Of a stretch of DNA of 64,000 nucleotides, positions 9,871-18,655 are shown piece after piece. Numbering within the stretch: the stretch's first letter is position 1; each line of letters opens with the position of its first letter. The position numbers were made by a program, and so were the translations under genes. Origin of the DNA: CADEFQ01 sp050185195 (GTDB lineage: Bacteria > Pseudomonadota > Gammaproteobacteria > Steroidobacterales > Steroidobacteraceae). The stretch is from positions 186,001 through 250,000 of the forward strand of contig JBFWZQ010000001.1 in the NCBI GenBank assembly GCA_050185195.1, read 5' to 3'. The notes below the pieces were generated by a model, which searched no databases, was not told the DNA's origin, and saw nothing but the letters and a program-made list of their open reading frames with translations.

Positions 9871-10737
9871 ATGGCCATCGAGCAGATCATCGCGGGACGG
9901 GCGCGCGAAATCGGCGGCTTCGGCGTGCGCCGCATCCTGCCGGCGCCGGGTCGGCGCATGGTCGGCCCCTTCATTTTCTTCGATCACATCGGGCCCGAGG
10001 TGCTCGCCCCCGGCCGCGGCGTCGACGTGCGCCCCCATCCCCACATCGCGCTCGCCACGGTGACCTATCTCTACGCCGGATCATTCCTCCATCGAGACAG
10101 CCTCGGTACCAGCCAGGAAATCCGCCCCGGCGACGTGAACTGGATGACGGCCGGCCGTGGCATCGCGCACTCGGAGCGCACCCCGGCGGCGGCGCGTGCG
10201 CAGGGCTCGCAGATCCACGGGATCCAGTCCTGGGTCGCGCTGCCGGACGGCCATGAGGAGATCGCGCCCGCGTTCGCCCACCACGGCGCCGCCTCGCTGC
10301 CGCACCTCGTCGTCGACGGCTGCGACCTGCGTGTCATCGCGGGCGAGGCGTATGGCCGCCGCTCCCCCGTGCAAATTCTCTGGCCGACGCTCTACGTGGA
10401 TGCAACGATGCCCGCGGACGCCGCGCTCGAACTGCCCGCGGACCACACGGAGCGCGCGGTCTATGTGGCGGCGGGCGAACTCCACATCGATGGGCAGGCG
10501 CTTCCAGAAGGCCAGCTCGCGCTGCTGGCACGCGGGCTCACGGTGCACTTGCGCGCGCGCCATCATTCACGCGTGATGCTGCTCGGCGGCGAACCCTTCC
10601 CCACGCCGCGCCACATCTGGTGGAACTTCGTCTCCTCGAGCCGCGAGCGGATCGAGGAGGCGAAGCGCGACTGGGCCAGCGGCCGCTTCGCGCCCGTGCC
10701 GGGGGAGAGCGAGTTCATCCCCTTGCCGGACGACTAG
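9871..10737 (+). CDS. Pirin family protein
   Basis: A bicupin pirin of 288 residues. The N-terminal cupin has the metal-site pattern around PHPHIALATVTYLYAG, with further conserved residues in RGIAHSERTP and a His in the SQIHGIQSW strand. These are the usual His/His/Glu/His environment of an Fe-binding pirin. The second cupin and the C-terminal PRHIWWNFVSSSRERI box are also family hallmarks. Pirins include quercetinase-like oxygenases and redox-linked regulators, and which applies here cannot be seen. The start is the ATG at 9871 with GAGGGGA just upstream; longer in-frame starts would run through the divergent gene. The 3' end lies in a perfect 18-bp tandem duplication. Confidence 0.93.
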   Translation: MAIEQIIAGRAREIGGFGVRRILPAPGRRMVGPFIFFDHIGPEVLAPGRGVDVRPHPHIALATVTYLYAGSFLHRDSLGTSQEIRPGDVNWMTAGRGIAHSERTPAAARAQGSQIHGIQSWVALPDGHEEIAPAFAHHGAASLPHLVVDGCDLRVIAGEAYGRRSPVQILWPTLYVDATMPADAALELPADHTERAVYVAAGELHIDGQALPEGQLALLARGLTVHLRARHHSRVMLLGGEPFPTPRHIWWNFVSSSRERIEEAKRDWASGRFAPVPGESEFIPLPDD

Positions 10738-10755
10738 CCCTTGCCGGACGACTAG
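10720..10755. repeat. Perfect 18-bp tandem duplication across two convergent stop codons
   Basis: CCCTTGCCGGACGACTAG occurs twice head to tail (10720-10737 and 10738-10755). The first copy ends in the TAG stop of the pirin gene. On the other strand, the second copy supplies the stop codon of the M16 peptidase gene (10752-10754). Confidence 0.97.
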
Positions 10756-12161
10756 CGCGTCGACCGGAACTCCGGCGCCGCGAGCGCCATTTCGGTCACC
10801 GGCCCGTACTTCGCGACGACCTGGCGGATCTTCGCCGCATCGCCGATCACCACGACCACGAGGTCCTGTGCCGGCGGATACGCCTCGGCGATCACGCGTC
10901 GGGCGGCCGCGGGAGTCACCGCTTCGACCGCCGCGCCGTAGCCGTCGATGTAGTTGCGATCGAGTCCGTACAACTCGAGCTCGGCGAGCGCCGCGACCCA
11001 GTCGGACGATGTCTCGAGCTGCAGCGGGAACTGGCCGAGCACGTAGGCACGGGCCGATTCGAGCATGGCGTCGGCGACGCCGTCCGCGTGCAGTCGCGCG
11101 AGCGTGCCGAGCGCGAGGTCGATGGCCTCGCCCGTGCTGCCCGTCTTCGTGAACGAACGGATTGCAAACTCGCCGGCCACGCTGCCGCGCGTGAACCCCG
11201 ACGCCGCGCCGTAGGAAAGGCCGGACTTGATGCGCAGTTCCGTGTTCAGGATCGACGTGAAGCGCCCGCCGTAGAGCGTGTTCACGACATCGAGCGGCGC
11301 GCGATCCGCGAACCTGCGCGCGACGCCGGTGTTGGCCAGCCAGAAATGCGTCTGCGCCGCGCCGGGCTGGTCGATGAGCAGCACGCGGCGGCCACGAGCG
11401 CGCGGCGTGGGCGCGAGCGTCGCCGGCGGCGCCGCCGCACCGCGCCAGCCCGCAAACGCGCGAGTGACCGCCTTCGTGAGCGTATTGGCGTCGACGTCGC
11501 CCGCGAAGACCAGCGTCAGCCGGTCGGCGCCGAGGTTGTCCCGGTAGTAGGCGAGCACGTCGTCGCGCGTGATCGTGGCGAGCGAGCGTTCGCTGCCGCT
11601 CGCCGGGCTGCCGTAGGGATGATCGCCGAAGAGGAAACGCCGCCCGTACACGCGAATGAGCCCGGAAGGATCCGAATCCTTCGCGGCCTTCAGTTCCTCG
11701 ATGCGGCGTGCACGCAGGGTGGCGAATTCACCGGCCTCGAAGCGCGGCCGCAGCAGCGCATCGGCGAGCAGCTCGACCATCAGGCCCTGGTCGCGGGCAA
11801 GGAACTGGCCCGACACCGTGATTGCTTCGGTCCCCGCCGCCGCCGAAAAACTGCCGCCCGCGCCTTCCACGGTGTCGGCGAACGCGAAGGCATCGCGCGC
11901 CCCGGCGCCCTTCTCGAGCAGCCCCGCGGTGATCGAGGCAAGGCCGGGCTTGCCGGCGGGATCGGCCACGCTGCCGCCGCGCACGAGCGCGGTGAAGGCG
12001 ATCAGCGGCACATCCTTGCGCGGCATGACGACGAGCACCGTGCCGTTCGGCAACACGCTGCGGGTGTACGGCGGGACCGTGACGCCGGCGGCGAGCGCGA
12101 GCGGCGCGACGAGCGCGCAACAGGCGAGGAACGCGCGGGTAACCAGGCTCGTGCGTTGCAT
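10752..12161 (-). CDS. M16 family peptidase-like protein, inactive-type subunit
   Basis: A 469-residue periplasmic member of the M16 (pitrilysin/processing peptidase) family with a signal peptide ending ALVAPLALAAG. The Zn motif HxxEH is absent: the matching position reads GKPGLASITAGLLEKGA. It is therefore probably the non-catalytic partner, while keeping the M16 C-terminal region (SGLSYGAASGF, then RSFTKT), which supplies substrate-binding residues in the heterodimer. Its ATG lies 2 bp after the stop of the HxxEH-bearing M16 gene, so the pair is translationally close and likely forms a heterodimer, as in mitochondrial MPP and many bacterial M16 pairs. Its own stop codon comes from the local 18-bp duplication. 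Confidence 0.92.
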   Translation of the reverse strand: MQRTSLVTRAFLACCALVAPLALAAGVTVPPYTRSVLPNGTVLVVMPRKDVPLIAFTALVRGGSVADPAGKPGLASITAGLLEKGAGARDAFAFADTVEGAGGSFSAAAGTEAITVSGQFLARDQGLMVELLADALLRPRFEAGEFATLRARRIEELKAAKDSDPSGLIRVYGRRFLFGDHPYGSPASGSERSLATITRDDVLAYYRDNLGADRLTLVFAGDVDANTLTKAVTRAFAGWRGAAAPPATLAPTPRARGRRVLLIDQPGAAQTHFWLANTGVARRFADRAPLDVVNTLYGGRFTSILNTELRIKSGLSYGAASGFTRGSVAGEFAIRSFTKTGSTGEAIDLALGTLARLHADGVADAMLESARAYVLGQFPLQLETSSDWVAALAELELYGLDRNYIDGYGAAVEAVTPAAARRVIAEAYPPAQDLVVVVIGDAAKIRQVVAKYGPVTEMALAAPEFRSTR

Positions 12162-12163
12162 GC

Positions 12164-13492
12164 TCAACCCTCCCCGCGGGGCGGCAACAGTACGCCGACG
12201 GTTCGATGCCGTGGATCGAGCAGTTCCTTCGCGACCGTGCGGATCTCCTCGCGTGTCACGCGCGCGATGTCGCCCGGCAGGTCGAAGAGCTTGCGGTAGT
12301 CGCCGTGCATCACTTCGTACTCGCCGAGGAGCCGCGCCTTGCCGTTGATGGTGGCGAGCTGGCGGAAGTACGCGGCATTCGTCAGGTTGCGCGCACGCGC
12401 GAGCTCGGCGTCGGTGACGCCGTCCTTGACGAGCTGCGCGATCGCGGTGTCTATCGCCCGCTCGACGACGGCGGGGTCGCCCCCTTCCGGCAGCGTCACG
12501 AACACCCAGAACAGGCCCGGGTCGAAGCCTTCCTGCAGGTAGACGTCGACGTTCACCGCGAGCTTCTGCTCCTCGACGAGCGAGCGGTGCAGCCGCGACG
12601 CGTCGCCCTGCGCGAGGATCGTCGCGAGCAGGCCGAGGGTGACGTTGCGCGGGTCGTCCGCCTTCGGCGCCTTGTAGGCGAGCTGCAGCAGCGGCGTCTG
12701 CGCGCGCCGCTCGACCGTCACGCGCTTCTCGCCCGGCTGCACCGGCTCGATCGTGCGCACCGCGGGCGGGGCGGCCTCGCGGGGGATCGGCCCGAGGTAC
12801 TTGCGCGCGAGCGCGAACACCTGCTCGGGATCGACGTCGCCGGCGACGACGAACGTGCAGTTGTTCGGGGCGTAATAGGTCTTGAAGAAGCCGCGCAGGT
12901 CGTCCTGGGTCCACGCCTCGATATCCGAGGGCCAGCCGATGGTGGGGAAGTGGTAGGGGTGCGCCGCGAAGGCGGTGCTCTGCACCTGCTCGGCGAGGAA
13001 GCCCGTGTTGTCGTCCTCGACACGCAGGCGTCGCTCCGAGTAGACGACGCCGCGCTCGCTCTCGACCACTTTCGGGTCGAACGCCAGGTGGCCAAGGCGA
13101 TCGCCCTCGAGGTCGAAGACGAGGTCGAGCGCGCTGGCGGGAAACCAGTCCATGTAGGTCGTGAGATCGTCCGACGTGGTCGCGTTGTTCGAGCCGCCGC
13201 GCGCCTCCATCTCCCGGTCGAACTCCCCGGGCGGGCGACGCGCGGTGCCGTTGAACATCATGTGCTCGAAGAAATGCGCGAGGCCGGTAATGCCGGGCGC
13301 CTCGTTGCGGCTGCCGACACGCACGAAGTTGTAGAGCGCGACGTTCGGGATATCGTGGTCTGGCCACACGACGATGCGCAGGCCGTTGTCGAGCGTCAGC
13401 GCCCGGATTTCCGTGGGCACTGCCGCCTGGGCCATGGAGAGGGAAAAGAAGGACAGGGCGGCGATGAGGCCGCCGGCGAGGCTTCGTTGCAT
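12164..13492 (-). CDS. M16 family zinc peptidase, catalytic subunit
   Basis: A 442-residue secreted zinc metallopeptidase with a signal peptide ending SLSMAQA. The inverted zinc motif is intact in ITGLAHFFEHMMFNGT (HFFEH), and the downstream ligand Glu is in the ESERGVVYSERR region. The later sections YAPNNCTFVVAGDVDPEQV and MHGDYRKLFDLPGDI are typical of the family. The start is the ATG at 13492; a second ATG at 13500 is out of frame. It is the first gene of a two-gene operon with the HxxEH-less M16 protein. Its substrate is unknown; peptide or quorum-signal turnover and envelope protein processing are both plausible. Confidence 0.94.
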   Translation of the reverse strand: MQRSLAGGLIAALSFFSLSMAQAAVPTEIRALTLDNGLRIVVWPDHDIPNVALYNFVRVGSRNEAPGITGLAHFFEHMMFNGTARRPPGEFDREMEARGGSNNATTSDDLTTYMDWFPASALDLVFDLEGDRLGHLAFDPKVVESERGVVYSERRLRVEDDNTGFLAEQVQSTAFAAHPYHFPTIGWPSDIEAWTQDDLRGFFKTYYAPNNCTFVVAGDVDPEQVFALARKYLGPIPREAAPPAVRTIEPVQPGEKRVTVERRAQTPLLQLAYKAPKADDPRNVTLGLLATILAQGDASRLHRSLVEEQKLAVNVDVYLQEGFDPGLFWVFVTLPEGGDPAVVERAIDTAIAQLVKDGVTDAELARARNLTNAAYFRQLATINGKARLLGEYEVMHGDYRKLFDLPGDIARVTREEIRTVAKELLDPRHRTVGVLLPPRGEG

Positions 13493-13555
13493 GGCGGCAT
13501 TGTAGCCGCCGCCCAGCCGGATTCGGTAAGGTGGACACCCTGGCAGGGGGATGCC

Positions 13556-14137
13556 GTGTCCGCCGAGCTCGACAGCTGGTTCGCCCGCGAAATTCTCGTG
13601 CACGAGCAGGCGCTCGAGCGCTACCTGCGGCGCTACCGGCTCCACCGCGACGACGTGCACGATCTGCGGCAGGACGTCTACGTGCGCGTCTACGAGGCCG
13701 CGGGCAAGGCCCTGCCGACCGCGCCGAAGTCCTTTCTCTTCGCCACCGCCCGCAACATGATGGCCGACCGGCTGCGTCGGGCGAAGGTCGTGTCGATCTT
13801 CCCGATGGGTGATTTCGACGGCCAATACGTCTTGGTAGAGGACGTCTCGCCCGAACGCGAGCTCAGCGGCCGCCAGGCGCTCGTGCGACTGGCCGAAGCG
13901 CTCGACCGGCTGCCCGACCGTTGCCGGGAGACCGTGTGGCTGCGCCGGGTCGAGGACCTGCCGCAGAAGGCGGTCGCGCAGCGGATGGGTGTCAGCGAAA
14001 AGACGGTGGAGAAGCACCTCGCGAAGGGGATGCGGTTGATGGCGGCGTGGTACTACGGCGGTGAGTCCGGCGCGTCGTCCGAAGCCGCTCGCGCAGCCGA
14101 CGATGACGATGCAAGACCAAGACAGCAGGCAGATTGA
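13556..14137 (+). CDS. ECF sigma factor, FecI-like
   Basis: A 193-residue extracytoplasmic-function sigma-70 factor. Region 2 covers about residues 20-85 (DDVHDLRQDVYVRVYEAA, then SFLFATARNMMADRLRRAK). Region 4 covers about 115-170, with the helix-turn-helix QKAVAQRMGVSEKTVEKHL. I chose the GTG at 13556 because AGGGGG ends 5 nt upstream and the product starts like a normal FecI protein. The C-terminal ~20 residues are Ala/Asp rich. The downstream FecR and TonB receptor with an STN domain form the standard cell-surface signalling trio: the receptor senses its ligand, FecR relays the signal across the inner membrane, and this factor transcribes the receptor gene. Confidence 0.92.
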   Translation: MSAELDSWFAREILVHEQALERYLRRYRLHRDDVHDLRQDVYVRVYEAAGKALPTAPKSFLFATARNMMADRLRRAKVVSIFPMGDFDGQYVLVEDVSPERELSGRQALVRLAEALDRLPDRCRETVWLRRVEDLPQKAVAQRMGVSEKTVEKHLAKGMRLMAAWYYGGESGASSEAARAADDDDARPRQQAD

Positions 14138-15140
14138 GCAGGCAGCGGCCGACTGGCTCGCCAGGCGGGACAGCGGGACGTGGACGCGCCACGACGCGAT
14201 GCAGCTCGATGCGTGGATCGGCGCGTCCATCGCCCACCGGGTGGCCTTCGTGCGGCTCGAGTCCGCGTGGACCGCCAGCGGCCGCTTGCAGGCACTCGGT
14301 GCGGGCGTGCCGGCGGGCACGGTGCCGCCGCGGGGCGGGTGGCGTGGCCTGCCGGACACCGTGACTGCGACTTCGCCCGCGCGCCCGCGGCGACACGCGG
14401 CCCTGGCAGGCGGCGCCATCGCCCTCTTCATGCTGGCCGGCGTGCTCGGCTGGGGATGGCGGGCCTTCGTCGCGAGCGAAGCGGCGTCCTATGCGACGGC
14501 GGCGGGCGAGATGCGCACGGTCGTGCTTGCGGACGGCAGCGCCGTCACGCTGAGCAGCGGCAGCGCGATCGACGTGCGCCTCTCACGCCGCGAGCGGCGC
14601 ATCGACCTGCGGCGCGGCGAAGCCTACTTTGCAGTCGCCCACGACACCGGGCGCCCCTTCGCCGTGACGGTCGGCGCCCGCAAGGCGGTGGCCGTCGGCA
14701 CGCACTTTGCCGTCCGCAGCGATCCCGGGGAAATGCGCGTCGTGGTGACCGAAGGCCTCGTGCGCCTCGAGGCGCAGGTCGTTCGCGACGGCTCGCCGGC
14801 GCCGAGTGCGATGCTGCCGGCCGGCAGCGTCGCGACCGCGCGCGGCAACAGCGTGCTCGTGCGCACGGGTTCGATCGCCGAGGCCGAGCGCATGCTCTCG
14901 TGGCGCAGCGGCTACCTGACTTTCCACGACGTGTCGCTCGAGAGCGCCGTGGCGGAATTCAATCGTTACGGCTCGCAACGACTGGTGATCGGCGATGCCG
15001 CCGTCGGGCTCGTCCGGATCGGCGGCCATTTCCGCTGGTCGGGCTCGGATGCCTTCGTGCGACTGCTCGAGGACGGCTTCGGCATCCGGGTCGAACGCGA
15101 GCCCGGCCGCATCGTGCTTCGCAGTCGCGAGGGGCCCTGA
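14103..15140 (+). CDS. FecR family anti-sigma/signal transducer
   Basis: A single-pass inner-membrane regulator of 345 residues. The cytoplasmic N-terminus (~1-80) carries the DUF4880-like anti-sigma part (AAADWLARRDSGTW, then DAWIGASIAHRVAFVRLESAW). A membrane helix (AALAGGAIALFMLAGVLGWG) follows. The periplasmic FecR domain starts at EMRTVVLADGSAVTLSSGS and includes LRRGEAYFAVAHDTGRPF. The C-terminal portion (~260-345) resembles an STN-like fold that would contact the receptor. The start is uncertain: the ATG at 14103 or the one two codons later. Either overlaps the sigma gene by about 30 nt, implying translational coupling. Confidence 0.9.
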   Translation: MTMQDQDSRQIEQAAADWLARRDSGTWTRHDAMQLDAWIGASIAHRVAFVRLESAWTASGRLQALGAGVPAGTVPPRGGWRGLPDTVTATSPARPRRHAALAGGAIALFMLAGVLGWGWRAFVASEAASYATAAGEMRTVVLADGSAVTLSSGSAIDVRLSRRERRIDLRRGEAYFAVAHDTGRPFAVTVGARKAVAVGTHFAVRSDPGEMRVVVTEGLVRLEAQVVRDGSPAPSAMLPAGSVATARGNSVLVRTGSIAEAERMLSWRSGYLTFHDVSLESAVAEFNRYGSQRLVIGDAAVGLVRIGGHFRWSGSDAFVRLLEDGFGIRVEREPGRIVLRSREGP

Positions 15141-15218
15141 GCGGGGGATTCGCCGCGCTCGTTCGTCTAGTTGGGAAACGTGGGCGCCGCCGCGCGTCCG
15201 TCAGGGGAGAGGCAGAAA

Positions 15219-18200
15219 ATGTCGCGAATGATTCGCCGGGGGCTGCCAGGCCTAGCACTTGTCGCTGCAATGACCGGGGGCGCAAAGGCCGCGCCCATGA
15301 CGATCGACGTTCCGGCCGGCGAGCTGGTCGCCGCACTCGATACGCTCGCCCGCCAGACGGGCGTGCAGTTCGTATACCGTTCGGATCAGTTGAAGGGCGT
15401 GCGCACCGCGGGCGTGCAGGACGCCCCTTCCGCGGACGCCGCGCTCGATCACCTGCTCCTCGGCAGCGGCTTCGGGCCGCATCGCGAGACCACGGGCGCC
15501 GTCGTCATCGTGAGGAACGACGCGCCACGTCGCGCGCCCGCGCCGGCGCCCCAGCAGGAAGGCGGCGGCCCCGCGCCGCAGGCGGACGCCTCGCCGTCCG
15601 GCCTCGAGGTCGTGCAGGTCACGGGTTCGCGCATCGCGCGCACGGCCATCGAGGGCCCGTCGCCGATCACCGTGATCACGGCGAGCGACATCCAGGCCGC
15701 GGGCTTCACCGCCGTACCCGAGCTGCTGCGCTCGATCACGCAGAACGGCGGTGAAACGCAGAGCCAGCAGTCGGCGAGCGGCGCCGACTTCTCGCCTGGC
15801 GCGCAGCAGGTCGACCTGCGCGGGCTCGGCCCGAACCATACGCTCGTGCTCGTCAACGGCCGGCGCATCGCCGACTTCCCGATGCCGTTCCAAGGACGCA
15901 GCAACTTCACCGACGTGTCGAACATCCCGCTCGGCATGGTCGAGCGCGTCGAGGTGCTGACCGGCAGTGCTTCGGCCGTCTACGGCTCCGATGCCATCGC
16001 GGGCGTCGTGAATTTCATCCTGAAACAGAAGCCCGACGGCACGTCGATCAACCTGCGCTACGGCGACGCGACGCGCGGCGACAACGCTTCGTACAAACTC
16101 GACTTCTCGTCGGGTTTCGAACGCGGCGCGTTCACGGCCGTCTTCGGCGCGGAAGCGCTCGACCAGCGGCCGTTGTGGGCCTTCGACCGCAAGATCCAGG
16201 ATTCGACGCTCGACGGGCCGACCGCGCGTTCCCGCATCGCGCGCCGCGCATTCCTGCGCACCAACTGGTTCGACGAATACCTCGATCCGGGCGCCGCGAC
16301 CTGCAGCGCGCTCGCGAACCAGAACGGCGGCAGCACGATCCACGCCGTGCGTCCCGGCTGGGGCATCGACGGCGACGACGGCTTCTATTGCGGCAGCAAC
16401 GAGTCGATCGGCTACGGCACGATCATCAGCGAACGCAAGGGCGTGAATGCCTACGGCTCGCTGAACTACGAACTCGCGAACGGCCATCGGTGGTTCGCCG
16501 ACCTGCAGGGGGGCTACCACCGGCTCGCGCTCTATCGCGATGTCACCCAGTGGAGCTACATGGCGCCCGATGGCAACGAAGAAGGTTATTTCTTCAACCA
16601 GGCGACCGATCAGGTCGAGTACTGGCAGCGGCAGTTCTCGCCGGAGGAAATGGGCGGGCTCGGCCGCGGCATGATCCGCAACGACCAGACCACCTTCAGC
16701 ATCACCACCGGCTTTGCCGGCAATCTCTCGGAGAACTGGACGTACGAGGCGGCGCTGAGCCATTCGCAGTACACCGCCACCATCCGCTGGCCGCAGATCG
16801 TGGCGGCCGCGGCGAACAACCTGATGCTGGGTCCGCAGCTCGGCGTGGACGAGGACGGCTTCCCGATCTTCAACGCGGACCCCGCCCGCCTCTACACGCC
16901 GCTGACCCGCGACGAGTACGACGCGATCGGCACGAAGACCACCTACCACCCCGAATCGCGCACGGACACGCTCGCGCTGACCCTCGGCAACGCGGCGCTC
17001 TTCAACCTGCCCGCGGGCCCCGTCGGCTTCGCAGGCGTCATCGAAGCCGGCAACCAGGCGTACGAGCTGAATCCCGATCCGCTCGCGACGCAGTACTACT
17101 ACTACAGCTGGAAGGATTCCGATGGCCACGGCAGCCGCAACCGCTGGGCCGCCGCGGGCGAGCTGCGCGCGCCGCTGCTCGAGCGCGTCAACCTGAGCGT
17201 GGCCGGCCGCTACGACCAGTACCACTACGCCGGCAACGAGATCGGCAAGTTCACGTACAACGCGGGCCTCGAGTGGCGCCCGCTGCAATCCCTGCTGCTG
17301 CGCGGCTCCTACGGCACGGCCTTCCGCGCCGCGGACCTGCACTACGTGTTCGCGGGCCCCGGCAACGACGAGACATCGGGACTCGACTACTACGCCTGCC
17401 TCTCGGACGACCCCGGTGCCTCCGACTGCTCCGACTACGACGAGAACCTCATCCGCTCCCGCGAGGGCAATCGCAGGCTCGACCCGGAAACGAGCAAGTC
17501 GTGGACCGCGGGGCTCGTCTGGTCGCCGACATCGGACATCGACGTGACGGTGGACTATTTCGACATCCGCATGCGCGACCAGGTGCAGGACATGAGCGTC
17601 GATGCCATCCTGCGCGACGAAGCAAGCTGCCGTCTCGGCGACCTCGACGTCTCCTCGCCTACCTGCGTCGATGCCATTTCCCGCATCACCCGCATCAACG
17701 GCGACCTCTACGGCATCTTCGTCAACCCGGTGAACGTGGCGCGCGAGACGACCAGCGGCCTCGACGTGAGCGCGTCATACCGGCTCGCGACGCGCATCGG
17801 CGACTTCCGGCTGTCGGCGAACCACACCTGGGTGCGCGAGCACGAGTTCCAGCAGTTCCGTGGCGATCCGGTCGAGGACGAGTTCGCGATCAACAGCGGC
17901 TTCGACATCCCGCGCACGAAATCGAGCGCGACCGTCGGCTGGCGCCATGGCGGCTGGTCGGCGAGCCTGCACGCGGAGCGCCTCGGCAAGCTGCCGAATT
18001 CGGACTCCTACGACCAGGTCTACGATCCCGAGGACGGCGGCAGCCCCTGGATCGATGCCACGTGGCGCTACAACGCTTCGGCCGGTTACACGATCGGCGG
18101 CACGATGCAGGTCGGGCTCACGGTTGACAACCTCACCGACGAGATGCCGCCGAAGGATCCGACCTACACGGCCTATCCGTATTACGACGTGTCGTGGTTC

Positions 18201-18266
18201 GACTCCGTCGGCCGGACGTACTTCCTGACGTTCTCGTACAAGTTCGGCGGCCGGCCCCTGGAATAA
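15219..18266 (+). CDS. TonB-dependent outer-membrane receptor with N-terminal STN signalling domain
   Basis: A 1015-residue transducing receptor. The signal peptide is followed by an STN (secretin/TonB N-terminal) domain at about 30-105 (MTIDVPAGELVAALDTLARQ) and a Pro/Ala linker. A TonB-box-like segment (VVQVTGSRIAR) comes next. The plug domain has ELLRSITQNGG, VDLRGLGPNHTLVLVNGRR and VERVEVLTGSASAVYGSDAI. The 22-strand barrel ends YFLTFSYKF plus six residues. The start is the ATG at 15219, with AGGGGAGAGG ahead of it. The plug is of the kind common in Xanthomonads and Caulobacterales, where such receptors import carbohydrates, peptides or other nutrients as often as siderophores, so the ligand is open. 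It is preceded by its sigma factor/FecR pair. Confidence 0.93.
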   Translation: MSRMIRRGLPGLALVAAMTGGAKAAPMTIDVPAGELVAALDTLARQTGVQFVYRSDQLKGVRTAGVQDAPSADAALDHLLLGSGFGPHRETTGAVVIVRNDAPRRAPAPAPQQEGGGPAPQADASPSGLEVVQVTGSRIARTAIEGPSPITVITASDIQAAGFTAVPELLRSITQNGGETQSQQSASGADFSPGAQQVDLRGLGPNHTLVLVNGRRIADFPMPFQGRSNFTDVSNIPLGMVERVEVLTGSASAVYGSDAIAGVVNFILKQKPDGTSINLRYGDATRGDNASYKLDFSSGFERGAFTAVFGAEALDQRPLWAFDRKIQDSTLDGPTARSRIARRAFLRTNWFDEYLDPGAATCSALANQNGGSTIHAVRPGWGIDGDDGFYCGSNESIGYGTIISERKGVNAYGSLNYELANGHRWFADLQGGYHRLALYRDVTQWSYMAPDGNEEGYFFNQATDQVEYWQRQFSPEEMGGLGRGMIRNDQTTFSITTGFAGNLSENWTYEAALSHSQYTATIRWPQIVAAAANNLMLGPQLGVDEDGFPIFNADPARLYTPLTRDEYDAIGTKTTYHPESRTDTLALTLGNAALFNLPAGPVGFAGVIEAGNQAYELNPDPLATQYYYYSWKDSDGHGSRNRWAAAGELRAPLLERVNLSVAGRYDQYHYAGNEIGKFTYNAGLEWRPLQSLLLRGSYGTAFRAADLHYVFAGPGNDETSGLDYYACLSDDPGASDCSDYDENLIRSREGNRRLDPETSKSWTAGLVWSPTSDIDVTVDYFDIRMRDQVQDMSVDAILRDEASCRLGDLDVSSPTCVDAISRITRINGDLYGIFVNPVNVARETTSGLDVSASYRLATRIGDFRLSANHTWVREHEFQQFRGDPVEDEFAINSGFDIPRTKSSATVGWRHGGWSASLHAERLGKLPNSDSYDQVYDPEDGGSPWIDATWRYNASAGYTIGGTMQVGLTVDNLTDEMPPKDPTYTAYPYYDVSWFDSVGRTYFLTFSYKFGGRPLE

Positions 18267-18296
18267 AAAGGCCGCGGGAGCCAGGCTCCCGCGGCC
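18264..18296 (-). terminator. Strong intrinsic terminator hairpin (canonical on minus strand, may act both ways)
   Basis: GGCCGCGGGAGC (18270-18281), a 3-nt loop and GCTCCCGCGGCC (18285-18296) form a perfect 12-bp stem. On the minus strand the stem is followed by TTTTTA, so it is a classical terminator for genes coming from the right. On the plus strand it immediately follows the TonB-receptor stop, but no T-tract follows. Confidence 0.85.
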
Positions 18297-18344
18297 GAGG
18301 TCAGCGAACACCGGGGAAGTTGTTCGCGGATGAGAACGGGTCGA

Positions 18345-18548
18345 TCAGTCGTGCACGCCCGTGAAGCAACGGCCACCGGCAGGCGCGTAGGCCAGCGCCA
18401 CGCAGCGCGCACGCGCGAGGCGCGCATCGACGCGCTTCTGCACGAGCGAGTTGCCGCTCGACGCGAGGAGCAGGGCGACCGGCCAATGGCGGACGCAATC
18501 GCTCGGGCGCAACGCGGGCATCAGCAATGTGAGGGTGCGGGTACTCAT
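18345..18548 (-). CDS. Possible small hypothetical protein (67 aa)
   Basis: A weak candidate. The reading frame begins MSTRTLTLLMPALR, has a modestly hydrophobic piece (WPVALLLASS) and ends RCFTGVHD. In its favour, it ends about 50 bp before a terminator that is correctly oriented for it, and it fills an otherwise empty stretch between the terminator and the SPOR lipoprotein gene. Against it, there is no recognisable domain or clear ribosome site, and the composition is Arg/Ala rich as in random GC-rich frames. The stretch may simply be the 3' untranslated region of the SPOR gene. Confidence 0.25.
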   Translation of the reverse strand: MSTRTLTLLMPALRPSDCVRHWPVALLLASSGNSLVQKRVDARLARARCVALAYAPAGGRCFTGVHD

Positions 18549-18655
18549 CGACACCCGATGAGGGAGCAAGGCGCGTGCCAGCGCCAGCGCCCTTTGCAAT
18601 CAGGGCTTTAGGAAGGACTGGACGAGCTTGCGTGCCGACGCGGTGACAAACTGCG

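Noticed and set aside
12206..13555. In-frame extension upstream of the ECF sigma factor
   Set aside because: It runs antisense through the M16 gene; the GTG at 13556 has a good ribosome site and gives a normal FecI protein.
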